From positions 1 through 27,641 of IMG/VR virus record IMGVR_UViG_3300009408_000079: a DNA stretch of 27,641 nucleotides, one strand, 5' to 3'. The notes under the pieces are model-generated. The model was not told where the DNA came from. It saw only the letters and a program-made list of their open reading frames with translations, and made no database searches. Origin of the DNA: a virus. The position numbers were made by a program, and so were the translations under genes. Each line of letters begins with the position of its first letter. Positions within the stretch are counted from its first letter, which is position 1. Shown here one piece after another: positions 8,370 through 15,917 of the stretch.

Positions 8370-10187
8370 TCAGCCCTGAGCGGGCGGGGTCTGTGGGGGT
8401 TGCTTAGCTGCCTGGGCTGCTGCCTGGGCGTCAGTGATTTCCTTGATCTTGCCCGTGACGGCGTCGAGGTACTGGTACAGCAAGTTGACATGTTGAGAGG
8501 GGGTCTCCTGCATGAGAGTCTCTGCCAGCTGTGCCACACCGTGGGAGATGGCGAACTGGAGGTTCGTGTACTCGTCGGGGGGTGTGTAGATGCCCTTGGA
8601 GAGCATCTGGTTGACACGGAAGCGCACCAGCTCCTCCGTGGCCGTGACCACGTTCAGCTCGTCCTTGAGGTCGGGGAAGTCCAGGAGGCGGAGGATGGAG
8701 CCGCGGTCCTTGATGACCCCGTCCTGTACCAGGCTGCGTACGGCCTGAATCTTGGCGGCGGGGTTCTTCGGGAGCGACGACACGGGGAAGATGTCGAAGA
8801 CGAAGTCCTTCTCTTCAATCTTGCAATCCGCCCACTTGAAGTCCTCCAAGGTCCGGGTCTGCTTGTTGGTCATCACAGAGGTAATCTCCACTGCGATGCC
8901 TCCAGCCTCCAGACGCTTGGCCTCTTCCACGATGAGAGTGCCAATGCGGAGGAACAGCTCCTCGTACTCCTGGCCCTTCAACACGAAGCGCCGGGTCTCG
9001 ATGTCATTGAACTCAGTGATGGCTCGACCACTTACCAGGCCCGCGGGCTTCTTGGACTGCGCGTTCATCTGCGAGGCGCCGGAGACGTCGTAGATGAGCG
9101 TGCCTAGCCGGTCCATGTGCGCGTACATCTCCGGAGGCAAGAGCGCCTGGGTGAGCTGCACAGGCGGCGCGGAGCCCACAGTTCGAGGAATCATCGAACC
9201 ATCGGGCTGGTTGGTGATGTCCTTGGCATCGATGCTGCCTGCCTCGTAGCTGATGCGAGAAACACCGTTGGCGTAGAAGGTTCGAGAAATCTTGGTGAGA
9301 ATCTCGTTGTACTCGCGGTCGATGGGACCAATCTCCTGGACCAGGGAGTCGCCCCAGAAGCCGCTGGTGGGCGCCGTCCAGTAGAACCAGAAGAAGGGCA
9401 AGAGCTTGGACGTCCACGTCTCTTTGCCAAGGATGGCTCCATCCACGGCCACGATGTGTGTACCCGTCTCGCCGGTCTCAGACGCCCGCCTCCACGACTC
9501 GATGAGCATGGTGTAGGAGACGTTCCGGTCGAGGGAGTAGGTCGTGAAGATTTCCGCCACATCATCACCGAAGCGAACCGTGGATGCCTCGATGGTGAGC
9601 TTGTGCTTGGGGTACTTCTTGACCAGCTGTGCCGTGGGGATGAACCGCACATAGTGCATCGACATGGGGTCGCCGTAGTAACCATCCTTCTCGTCCACCA
9701 GCACCTCCCAGGGGAAGACGCGATCAATGACGATGCGACCAATCTTGTCCGGGTCGGTATAGGAGCGGATGCGTCCAAGTCCCGTGCCTCCCAACATGGC
9801 GTCGCGGACGACCATGGACACGCTGTGGTGAGCCTTGCTGCGCTTGATGACGGCGGACGTGAAGCCCGTCATCTTCTTGCCTCGCTCCTGCATCTCCAAG
9901 TCGCCACCACGGGTCACGACCGAGGGCAGGGGCTTGGTGTGCGTGATGGTGGCCAGGAGGGAGTTGGTGATGTTCTTGACCAGGTTGGCGGGGTTCTTCG
10001 TCCCACCTCCTGAGTTCAGAATCTCCAACGCCCGCTCTCGGCCACGCTTGCCACGGGGCTTCTTGTGATAGGCACTGAGGTTCTTCAGGTACGTCTTGCG
10101 CCTGAAAGAGTCCTGCTCCATCAGATCTTTGATGTAGGACGCGAGTTGCGCACCGTCTGCTTCCCACCAGGGAGTGTCAATAGCCAT
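8370..10187 (-). CDS. Portal protein
   Basis: I chose ATG 10187 (GGAGG six bases upstream) over the longer frame to 10235, because the shorter form starts 11 bases before the terminase stop and gives a 605-residue product. The N-terminal helices contain QDSFRRKTYLKNLSAYHKK. Further on are IGRIVIDRVFPWEVLVDEKDG near residue 160, SGFWGDSLVQEIGPIDREYN near residue 280, and the long C-terminal helix with NPAAKIQAVRSLVQDGVIK. These are typical podovirus portal features (head-tail connector through which DNA is packaged). The protein ends in a Gln/Pro/Ala tail. It lies between large terminase and scaffold. Confidence 0.92.
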   Translation of the reverse strand: MAIDTPWWEADGAQLASYIKDLMEQDSFRRKTYLKNLSAYHKKPRGKRGRERALEILNSGGGTKNPANLVKNITNSLLATITHTKPLPSVVTRGGDLEMQERGKKMTGFTSAVIKRSKAHHSVSMVVRDAMLGGTGLGRIRSYTDPDKIGRIVIDRVFPWEVLVDEKDGYYGDPMSMHYVRFIPTAQLVKKYPKHKLTIEASTVRFGDDVAEIFTTYSLDRNVSYTMLIESWRRASETGETGTHIVAVDGAILGKETWTSKLLPFFWFYWTAPTSGFWGDSLVQEIGPIDREYNEILTKISRTFYANGVSRISYEAGSIDAKDITNQPDGSMIPRTVGSAPPVQLTQALLPPEMYAHMDRLGTLIYDVSGASQMNAQSKKPAGLVSGRAITEFNDIETRRFVLKGQEYEELFLRIGTLIVEEAKRLEAGGIAVEITSVMTNKQTRTLEDFKWADCKIEEKDFVFDIFPVSSLPKNPAAKIQAVRSLVQDGVIKDRGSILRLLDFPDLKDELNVVTATEELVRFRVNQMLSKGIYTPPDEYTNLQFAISHGVAQLAETLMQETPSQHVNLLYQYLDAVTGKIKEITDAQAAAQAAKQPPQTPPAQG

Positions 10188-11583
10188 AACCATCCTCCGT
10201 TTGAGCCCTTCTGGACTCAGCGATTTCATGTTCAATCATCTCATCCTCTTGCTGTTGGCGCCACTTGGCAGAACCAACCGCAGGAGGGGGCACCTCAGCA
10301 CGCCCCATCCAGGCCATGGCGTCCCTGTAAGCGTAGAGGAAGCCGTCCGCCGCGTGGTCGATGGACCCCTTCTGGACGTCGGTGCCCTCGTCATTCCACA
10401 TCAGCTCTTCCAGCTCCTCCAGGAGAATGTTGGCCCCGGGGGTGACGAAGAACACGTCTCCATCCTCCATGGCACCAATGAGCAGGCGCCTGTTCCCGAG
10501 CTTGTCCCGCTTCTCCGCGGCGAACACGGGCAGACGGTACCTCTTGCGGAAGTCCTTGACGTAGCCCACGCCCAACGCGCCTGCGTCCACAATGACTCTC
10601 GCTACCATGGGGAAGTTCACCATCAGCGCCTTGATGTGGCTGGCGATGGAGGATGGGGTCATGCCGGGCTTCTTGTCCGAGTGGATGACCCAGACCTTGT
10701 TGGGGACCGTCGTGTCCCAGACCATGACGATGAACGAGGTCGAGGGCTTCGCCTCGGACGCGCCAAGATCAACGGCGAGGATGCCCTGTGTGGTCATACG
10801 AGGCACGAAGCCGTCGATGATGCACTCGGGCTTGACCGGGTAGACAATGCCACCAGCGTTGTCAATCCACTTGCCGTACTTGAGCTGGTCCCTGGTTGTA
10901 CTATCCAAGGTATCAAAGCTCTTTTCGTACTCCTCCAGGTTCAGGTGGGGGTTGTCTCTCATGGTGGAGGGGATGAAGACGTGCCCCGCATACGGCTTGA
11001 CGATGAACCGCTTCTTGACCCATTTGTGGCCGTAGCCCCCAGGGTTGGTCGACGCCTTTGTCACCAGCTCGATGGGGTCGCCGTAGTTCTTCCTTCGGCG
11101 CGTCTTGAGGTAGGTGTACTGCGTCTTGGTGAACTGCGTTAGCTCGTCAAAGAACTCACCGTGGTACTCGGAGCCCTGGTGGCTGTACTTGTCCCTCTCG
11201 TCCTTCAGGTGGCTGAAGCGGATGGTGCCACCGTTGGGGAAGCTGTACTCGTTCTTGGAGGCAATCCACGTCACCTTCGGGTTGTTGGCCCACCACTCGT
11301 GGGCGAGCGTGAGGATACCACCTGCCTGATTGAGCTGGGGGAAGGTTCTACGAAAGACCACACCAGAATACCCGGGGAGGTGGACGTCCCTAGCCGCCGC
11401 CGCAAGGAGCGCGACCGTCTTTCCACCACCTGCGGCTCCGCCGTACAGGGTCTCGTCGTCGTTCGTCTCCACGAAGCTGCGCTGCTTCTCAGTGAGCTGC
11501 ACCGGGACGAACTCCGAGTACGAGGTGTCCATGACCTCGATGATCTGCTTGGCCTCCTCCATCAACGTCTCAAGATCATCCAT
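10177..11583 (-). CDS. terL: Terminase large subunit
   Basis: This is the ATPase-nuclease motor that packages and cuts DNA. With start ATG 11583 (GGAG seven bases upstream, overlapping the previous stop) it is 468 residues long. The Walker A GGAAGGGKT is at residues 48-56, with VVFRRTFPQLNQAGG following. The Walker B with catalytic Glu is FFDEL around 144-148. The C-terminal RNase H-like nuclease shows AVDLGAS (Asp 272), VIVDAGALG (Asp 333) and SIDHAADGFLYAYRD (Asp 409 or 413). All key residues are present and length is normal. It overlaps the portal start by 11 bases. Confidence 0.97.
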   Translation of the reverse strand: MDDLETLMEEAKQIIEVMDTSYSEFVPVQLTEKQRSFVETNDDETLYGGAAGGGKTVALLAAAARDVHLPGYSGVVFRRTFPQLNQAGGILTLAHEWWANNPKVTWIASKNEYSFPNGGTIRFSHLKDERDKYSHQGSEYHGEFFDELTQFTKTQYTYLKTRRRKNYGDPIELVTKASTNPGGYGHKWVKKRFIVKPYAGHVFIPSTMRDNPHLNLEEYEKSFDTLDSTTRDQLKYGKWIDNAGGIVYPVKPECIIDGFVPRMTTQGILAVDLGASEAKPSTSFIVMVWDTTVPNKVWVIHSDKKPGMTPSSIASHIKALMVNFPMVARVIVDAGALGVGYVKDFRKRYRLPVFAAEKRDKLGNRRLLIGAMEDGDVFFVTPGANILLEELEELMWNDEGTDVQKGSIDHAADGFLYAYRDAMAWMGRAEVPPPAVGSAKWRQQQEDEMIEHEIAESRRAQTEDGYGY

Positions 11584-12049
11584 TCGCACGCTCCAGGGCC
11601 TGTTCATAGATGAGCCGTTGCTGGAGGAAGTCGTAGTCGAAGCGCCAGTCCGTCCTCTCGGAGGTGTAATCCTTCTGCCACATCTTGGTACCAGAGCAGA
11701 GACACACCATGGGGAGATCGCCACGTGCATGGTCTACCAGGGCACGGGCGAAGCCCAGCTCCCGGAACGGCTTGGCGGTGAAGCCGAAGTAGATGGCCAG
11801 CCACCGCTCTTGCCAATCCTCCGTGGCCATCCACGCCAAGGGCACGTCGGGGCTCTTCGGGTGGACCACCTTCTCGATGTGGGTGCTTGGGAGTGAGAGG
11901 ATGCCCTTCATCGTCTCCCCGAGGACGTACCGGGAGAACACCCGCTCGCCGCTCAAGGGCGTCTTAGAGCGCCTCCCAGACTGCGTCCAGGTGCGGTAGA
12001 TGAACTCCAGATCGCTAGGCTCAGCCGGGAGAATGACGACCTCAGACAT
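11576..12049 (-). CDS. GNAT-like acyltransferase-fold protein between terminase genes
   Basis: The 157-residue product starts at ATG 12049, which overlaps the upstream stop and has GGAGG six bases before it. The opening VVILPAEPSDLEFIYRTWTQ resembles the first strand and helix of GNAT proteins. LAWMATEDWQERWLAIYFGF gives the central strands, and KPFRELGFARALVDHA resembles the acetyl-CoA-binding R-x-x-G-x-A loop and helix. No acceptor is known. GNAT-like small proteins do occur near terminase genes of podoviruses, but their role is unclear. The fold call is by eye and enzyme activity is not shown. Confidence 0.65.
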   Translation of the reverse strand: MSEVVILPAEPSDLEFIYRTWTQSGRRSKTPLSGERVFSRYVLGETMKGILSLPSTHIEKVVHPKSPDVPLAWMATEDWQERWLAIYFGFTAKPFRELGFARALVDHARGDLPMVCLCSGTKMWQKDYTSERTDWRFDYDFLQQRLIYEQALERANG

Positions 12050-12626
12050 CCACAACCTCCGTGGGGAGCACCTTCAGCTCCGCCACTACCTCCTTCGGAA
12101 GGGGGTGCATGGCGGCGTCCAGGGCACGCCTGACGCTCTCTACGCCCCCTGAGAGGTACAGCTGATACACGAGCTGTCCAACCAGCTGCATGGCCTTAGG
12201 AGCCGCCTCAGCGGCCACCACGGGGTTCTCCATGCCCTTCACCACCGTCTCGACCCTGTCCGTGGTCTCTCCCTGAAGAGCCAGGAGCGTCGTGGCGGCC
12301 TTCATGCGGTCGGTGCTTCCAATCCCCTCCTCGCCGCGCATGGCGGAACCAAGCCACCGGGCCACGTCGTCGCGAGAGGTGGGTTGGTTGCGCTCGATGA
12401 AGTCCAGGCAGTCCTTGAGGATGATGAAGTTGGAGGACCCCAGAAGCGCCTCTACAGCCGCCAAGGGCTGCTCCACGAAGTCAGCCAGGAGCGGGAGGCC
12501 GTCCTCGTCCTGGAACCGTGCATGTTGGAGGTAGGTGCTGATGATGTCCCGTTCCACCGGAGACATCAACGCCAGCATCCGAGAGACGAAGTCCCTCTTG
12601 GTGGCCAGTAGCAGTGTCATGTCCAT
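12042..12626 (-). CDS. Putative terminase small subunit, first gene of the late cluster
   Basis: ATG 12626 follows GGAGG by five bases and gives 194 residues. The same frame extends to a GTG at 12665 without a visible ribosome site. A second ATG lies at 12620. The product is almost all alpha-helical (DFVSRMLALMSPVERDII, RMKAATTLLALQGE, AMQLVGQLVYQLYLSGG). Its helical make-up and position at the head of the packaging cluster suit a DNA-recognising small terminase. I see no clear helix-turn-helix, so the call rests mainly on position. An unrelated early-late protein remains possible. Confidence 0.55.
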   Translation of the reverse strand: MDMTLLLATKRDFVSRMLALMSPVERDIISTYLQHARFQDEDGLPLLADFVEQPLAAVEALLGSSNFIILKDCLDFIERNQPTSRDDVARWLGSAMRGEEGIGSTDRMKAATTLLALQGETTDRVETVVKGMENPVVAAEAAPKAMQLVGQLVYQLYLSGGVESVRRALDAAMHPLPKEVVAELKVLPTEVVDV

Positions 12627-12810
12627 GGACTCCTCCAAGTCATCGTACAGGAGGAAGGCTACCACCCGCCGACGCCGCCTTCAACTTCACGCCGCCACCT
12701 GCAAATACAAACCAGGGTCGCCTCCTCGAAGCTACAGAAACTGGTGGGGTACAACACCAAGTTCAAAACGGCCCCAAGGACAGGGGTGACACGGCAGCAG
12801 GGGTTCCCTT

Positions 12811-12885
12811 TACTACCCCTATAAATTCCTAATACTAATACTATTCAATAAATACAAAATACTATTAGGGTATTAGAAATAATAC
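12811..12885. other. AT-rich island, possible DNA unwinding element or promoter region
   Basis: Roughly 75 bp of strongly AT-rich DNA stand out from the GC-rich surroundings and contain repeated ACTAATACTA-type words. No clean promoter pair is visible on either strand, though TTGAAT on the minus strand is 17 bp from a TTTATA. It directly abuts the repeat cluster on its right. Confidence 0.55.
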
Positions 12886-12902
12886 CCCTCTAAAGGAGAG
12901 GG
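12868..12902. other. Two overlapping stem-loops
   Basis: GGGTATTA (12868-12875) pairs perfectly with TAATACCC (12880-12887) around a GAAA loop. CCCTCT (12886-12891) pairs with AGAGGG (12897-12902). The two stems share two bases, so both cannot form fully at once. Neither is followed by a T-tract. Confidence 0.45.
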
Positions 12903-13080
12903 TGTCCACCCTGTCCATAGTATGTAACTACAGGAAATCTAGGCGTTTTCCATGGACACCTCCCCCCTGTCCACCCCTGTCCATTTGACGCCTTACCCCT
13001 GTCCGTTCAAGAAGTACATAAACTTCAGCAAGTTCTGGCGACCATGGCCCCCCTGTCCAACCGACCGACCGTGGACAGGG
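12903..13080. repeat. Cluster of CCCTGTCCA repeats (iteron-like)
   Basis: Direct copies of CCCTGTCCA lie at 12909-12917, 12965-12973, 12975-12983 and 13051-13059. A one-mismatch copy is at 12997-13005 and an inverted copy at 13072-13080. An eight-base inverted copy (GGACAGGG) lies outside at 12778-12785. The hexamer TGTCCA also occurs at 12903-12908 and inverted at 12953-12958. Start-to-start spacings of 56, 10, 22, 54 and 21 bp are near whole helical turns. By chance a given 9-mer would be expected well under once in the whole window. Confidence 0.8.
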
Positions 13081-13143
13081 TTCAAAAACTATTTGTGTGA
13101 ACAAGCCAACACAAAAAGTGCCACCCTGAGCCCCAAATAACCA

Positions 13144-13159
13144 GTCCCTAAACAGGGAC
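13144..13159. other. Short hairpin in the intergenic region
   Basis: GTCCCT and AGGGAC form a perfect 6-bp stem around a four-base AAAC loop. No T-tract follows on the plus strand. It lies 17 bp before the TTGACA element, so it could be an operator or chance. Confidence 0.35.
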
Positions 13160-13175
13160 AATCCGAGGGCTCCCC

Positions 13176-13203
13176 TTGACATGTCGACCCCTGGCCTTAC
13201 TCT
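13176..13203 (+). promoter_or_regulatory. Weak candidate promoter for the replication cluster
   Basis: A perfect -35 hexamer TTGACA (13176-13181) is followed after 16 bp by TACTCT, which matches the -10 consensus at only three of six positions. It faces the replication genes and lies just after the repeat cluster. The leader would be about 300 nt. The -10 is poor, so this is a suggestion only. Confidence 0.3.
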
Positions 13204-13253
13204 TGGGGTGGTGCTCCTGTGCAGGCGTCTCCTGGACGCAATAGTTAGGCGCT

Positions 13254-13280
13254 TGGCCGGATTCTCACTGAGTCCGGCCA
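13254..13280. other. Inverted repeat with 8-bp stem
   Basis: TGGCCGGA (13254-13261) and TCCGGCCA (13273-13280) pair perfectly around an 11-base loop. No T-run follows directly on either strand, so it is not a classical terminator. It could be a leader structure of a rightward transcript. Confidence 0.4.
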
Positions 13281-13337
13281 TTCGTCTATCTGGGCCAGGA
13301 AAAAACTTTCGGCTCCAACCACCGCCTCTTGTGGTTC

Positions 13338-13556
13338 CTACCCGTCCGACCCCCTACCCATGGTGGTGGTCACGACACCCTTCAAGAAAGACGTCCACTC
13401 GGACTTGTACCGAGTGCTGAACGGGCTTATTGTTCTCCTTGCGGTAACGCGCATCAGGATAATCACGACCGCGCAAGCGGCGAAGGAGCCCACGATGGAG
13501 CAGAGCACATGAAGTCGCGAGACGCGGTTGGCCACAAGATCGTACGCGTTGAGCAA
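13338..13556 (-). CDS. Doubtful small membrane protein on the opposite strand
   Basis: A 72-residue frame starts at TTG 13556, with alternative GTG starts at 13535 and 13508. It has one strong hydrophobic segment (VLCSIVGSFAACAVVIILM) followed by a basic stretch. By eye its third positions are GC-rich between 13340 and 13500, while the plus frame there has an AT-rich third position. This favours the minus strand. After its stop, an AACCAC/GTGGTT hairpin and a T6 run some ten bases later could end a transcript. Against it, no start has a ribosome site, and the longest form overlaps the plus-strand gene at 13509. Confidence 0.27.
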   Translation of the reverse strand: MLNAYDLVANRVSRLHVLCSIVGSFAACAVVIILMRVTARRTISPFSTRYKSEWTSFLKGVVTTTMGRGSDG

Positions 13557-13706
13557 GAGCGCCGACGCGTGTGCGAACAGTCCAACGAGGAGGCGTGGGC
13601 GCTCGTCGCCATCGTGCTCGACAACGGATCAAGGATCGAAGTGACGGCTCGCGACACCGACACAGGGCACCTCGTGGAGTCGCACGTTTACAAGGAGATC
13701 ACATGA
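13509..13706 (+). CDS. Small protein, 65 aa, first gene of replication cluster
   Basis: ATG 13509 has GGAG eight bases upstream. The frame is open further left but that part has non-coding third-position composition. The product starts MKSRDAVGHKIVRVEQERRR, has a charged helix, then beta-type AWALVAIVLDNGSRIEVTARD. No family is recognised. Its stop overlaps the primase start as ATGA, so the two are translationally coupled. The role is unknown. Being the first gene of the rightward unit suggests early expression. Confidence 0.6.
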   Translation: MKSRDAVGHKIVRVEQERRRVCEQSNEEAWALVAIVLDNGSRIEVTARDTDTGHLVESHVYKEIT

Positions 13707-14515
13707 CTACGAGACGTGATTCGAAGGGTGGCTGGAGTCCGACACCCATTGAGTTCTCCACATTCTCCAAGGCGGGTGACAACCGTCCAACCCGACGGCA
13801 GGCACCCAGCTGGGAGGCGCTCACGGAGCAGCTATCCCAGCCCCTGGTCACCACAAGCAAAGACGTGATGCTGCTGAGCCCGGCCATCTACGCGCCTGGG
13901 GCAACCAGGGCCAACGCCAACGTCCAGGCCCTGACCTTCCTCATGTTGGACCTTGATCACCGGACGCCCAAAGAAGTCGACGACCTCGTCGACCACCTGG
14001 AAGAGCAGGATTTCACCTACTTCGCTCACACCACCTTCAGCCACACCGCCACAGACCAATGCTGGCGGTTCCTCCTTCCCCTGAGCCGCCCCGTCACCCC
14101 TGCTGAGTGGCCTGGATTCTGGAAGACCTTCACAGAGCAACACGCTCCGACGTCGGACCGGGCCACCAAGGATCCAGCACGCTCCTACTACGTCCCCAGC
14201 TACCGGCCTGACCACCTGCACAACACCGAGCAGTACATGGGTCAGCCCATCCCCGTCGAAGACTACCTCGACCCCACCGAGCCCCTCGAGCCCACCAAGC
14301 CCCTAGATATCCCCCACACCACCACTCCCATCACCTTCACCCAAGACGACTTCCCCCTACAAGCTGATGTATCAGATGTTCCTGGCCGTGGCTCAACAGG
14401 CCGACCTACAAGCCATCCCACCGTGCCCGTTCCTCACCGACCACCCTGGTATCCAGAAGCTCAACCGCCTCGAACAGCCCAACCAGCAGTGGACAGACGC
14501 TCGCCTCCAGCGTGA
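13703..14515 (+). CDS. AEP-type DNA primase domain, N-terminal part of a split primase-helicase
   Basis: Start ATG 13703 has AAGGAGA seven bases upstream. The frame gives 270 residues, but only the first 218 look genuine. MLDLDH carries Asp 83 and Asp 85, the metal-binding pair of archaeo-eukaryotic-type primases. FAHTTFSHT, CWRFLLPLSRPVTPAEW and DPARSYYVPSY (from residue 157) follow the usual order of this phage primase group. From the run of five C's at 14353-14357 onward, third-position GC falls sharply and the sequence becomes Pro/Arg-rich shadow. The next frame becomes coding at that point. In related phages this domain is commonly fused to a VapE-type helicase, so this is probably the front half of one 737-residue protein. 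Confidence 0.8.
   Translation: MTTRRDSKGGWSPTPIEFSTFSKAGDNRPTRRQAPSWEALTEQLSQPLVTTSKDVMLLSPAIYAPGATRANANVQALTFLMLDLDHRTPKEVDDLVDHLEEQDFTYFAHTTFSHTATDQCWRFLLPLSRPVTPAEWPGFWKTFTEQHAPTSDRATKDPARSYYVPSYRPDHLHNTEQYMGQPIPVEDYLDPTEPLEPTKPLDIPHTTTPITFTQDDFPLQADVSDVPGRGSTGRPTSHPTVPVPHRPPWYPEAQPPRTAQPAVDRRSPPA
14353..14357 (+). other. Apparent +1 frameshift site at a run of five C's
   Basis: The primase frame reads TTC CCC CTA here and the helicase frame reads CCC TAC AAG. Skipping one C after CCC joins DDFP directly to YKLMYQMFLAV and produces a continuous 737-residue primase-helicase. Coding-style third positions change frame exactly here. It may be a programmed +1 shift at CCC-C, a real mutation splitting the gene, or a sequencing or assembly error in a homopolymer. 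Confidence 0.6.
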
Positions 14516-15917
14516 TTGGGACCGCTCATGGGAGTGGACCATCTCCTCCAAGCAGACGGCTCCTGTCCTCGAGGAACTCAAGAAGGCCATGCTGGAGGAG
14601 ATTACGCGCCAGCGAGCTGCCACCTGGGCTGGACGCCTCCAACGCACGGCCAAGGACGCCGTGAAGGCCAACGCCTTCAACGCCAAAATCTACGCCATGC
14701 ACCACCCCCTGCTCACCGATCGCTTCGCCCGGGACATCACCAACGACCGGCCCATGCTCCTCCCCCGCGTGGCCCCCGCCAAGTACACGCTCCGTGAGGA
14801 CCACCACGTCAGCCAGTTCCATGTGGACCTGTGCATCGCCACTGGTCTCTCCTTCACCGAGGAGGCCGCCCGCCAAGCGTCGGACTATCAGGCGAGCAAG
14901 AACCCTCGCAACGTGCTCTTGGAGCTGCTGGAGGCAGTCCCGCAGTGGAACAAGCAGGACAACATCCCCCACTTCGTCCGCACCTTCATCAAGGCCGACG
15001 CCGACGACACCGAGGTGGAGCTGATGAAGAAGTGGCTCATCGGCGCCGTCCGCCGTCTGAAGGTCCCTGGTTCCAAGAACGAGAACATGCTCATCCTCCA
15101 TGGGGACCAAGGCATTGGTAAGAACTGGCTCATCGATGTATTGTCCATGGGCGCTGTGAACCAAAACCCGCCACACCCATCCGACAAAGACTTCATCGCG
15201 CAGACCACCAATTCCTGGATTGTCATGTTCGATGAATTCACGAGCATGTACAACAAGGCCGACGTGGACGCCTTCAAGAGCTTCCTCTCCACCTCTGAGG
15301 ACGACAAGAGGCTCTCGTACCGCCACGACTCCAAGCGCATCCTCCGCCGCCAAGCGTATGTGGCCACTACCAACGAGGCGGCCTTCCTCAGGGACAACAC
15401 CGGAAACCGCCGCTTCTGGCCACTTCACATGACGGAGAACATCATCGAGCGCCTGGACGAGATGCGTGCGTGCGTACCTCAGGTGTGGGCTGAGGCCATT
15501 GCTCGAGAGGCTGCTGGGGAGGACAACTTCTTCCTCAAGGAGCAGACCCACCTAACAAACCTTGTACGCATGGAGGACCCGCTCAAGGACTCCATTGAGA
15601 ACATGCTCGAAGCGTCGAACGGTCGCCCATTTTCCTTCGCCGATGTACTTGAGTTCTTGCAGAAGACCAACCGGGATTCCTTCGTTATCTCCAGCATTCT
15701 CCGAGCCCTTGGTTGCCACAAGAAGAGGGGCTCCTTCCCTGGAAGTAAAACCAAGCACTCCATCTACTGGAAGGGCGACGAAGAGCCTGACAAGAACAGC
15801 CGCTTCACTCTTCAGGACATGCGCAGCGGTCATGTACAAGGCACCGCAGCCGTCGCTGCTGGGCTCGCTGCGGTAATCCCCATCAATACCCACACCACCA
15901 AGGAACAGACCCCATGA
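14367..15917 (+). CDS. VapE-type superfamily 3-like replicative helicase
   Basis: As an independent gene this would be 516 residues from ATG 14367, but no ribosome site precedes it. Coding signal in this frame begins a few codons earlier, at about 14358. It has HGDQGIGKN (Walker A; Lys 252, with Asn 253 where Ser or Thr is usual). The Walker B is VMFDE with Asp 289 and Glu 290. YVATTNE follows as sensor 1, then RDNTGNRRFWPL with the arginine pair typical of virulence-associated E proteins. It should unwind DNA at the fork as a ring, next to its primase. The stop overlaps the next start as ATGA. Confidence 0.88.
   Translation: MYQMFLAVAQQADLQAIPPCPFLTDHPGIQKLNRLEQPNQQWTDARLQRDWDRSWEWTISSKQTAPVLEELKKAMLEEITRQRAATWAGRLQRTAKDAVKANAFNAKIYAMHHPLLTDRFARDITNDRPMLLPRVAPAKYTLREDHHVSQFHVDLCIATGLSFTEEAARQASDYQASKNPRNVLLELLEAVPQWNKQDNIPHFVRTFIKADADDTEVELMKKWLIGAVRRLKVPGSKNENMLILHGDQGIGKNWLIDVLSMGAVNQNPPHPSDKDFIAQTTNSWIVMFDEFTSMYNKADVDAFKSFLSTSEDDKRLSYRHDSKRILRRQAYVATTNEAAFLRDNTGNRRFWPLHMTENIIERLDEMRACVPQVWAEAIAREAAGEDNFFLKEQTHLTNLVRMEDPLKDSIENMLEASNGRPFSFADVLEFLQKTNRDSFVISSILRALGCHKKRGSFPGSKTKHSIYWKGDEEPDKNSRFTLQDMRSGHVQGTAAVAAGLAAVIPINTHTTKEQTP

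Larger units (their letters stand above)
12627..13508. other. Divergent intergenic control region, candidate replication origin
   Basis: About 880 bp separate the leftward late cluster from the rightward replication cluster and contain no convincing gene except a weak minus-strand candidate at its right end. It holds an AT-rich island (about 12811-12885), stem-loops at 12868-12887 and 12886-12902, a cluster of CCCTGTCCA repeats (12903-13080), hairpins at 13144-13159 and 13254-13280, and a perfect TTGACA at 13176. An AT-rich stretch beside short repeats is the usual shape of an iteron-type origin. Operator clusters look similar. No experiment or homology supports either reading here. Confidence 0.55.

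Noticed and set aside
7603-11142. Long plus-strand frames opposite scaffold, portal and terminase
   Set aside because: The minus-strand genes have full motifs and ribosome sites. The plus frames are the usual open shadows in GC-rich DNA.
12903-13080. CRISPR array
   Set aside because: The repeats are only 9 bp, irregularly spaced and in both orientations. There are no long identical repeats or uniform spacers, and the Cas4-like nuclease is a general recombination type.
12928-13281. 117-residue minus-strand frame across the repeats
   Set aside because: Irregular Arg/Gly-rich sequence produced by the CCCTGTCCA repeats, with no ribosome site and no recognisable fold.
14526-15551. 341-residue minus-strand frame
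   Set aside because: It lies wholly antisense to the helicase, which has clear Walker motifs, and reads as low-complexity Val/Leu/Gly/His-rich shadow.
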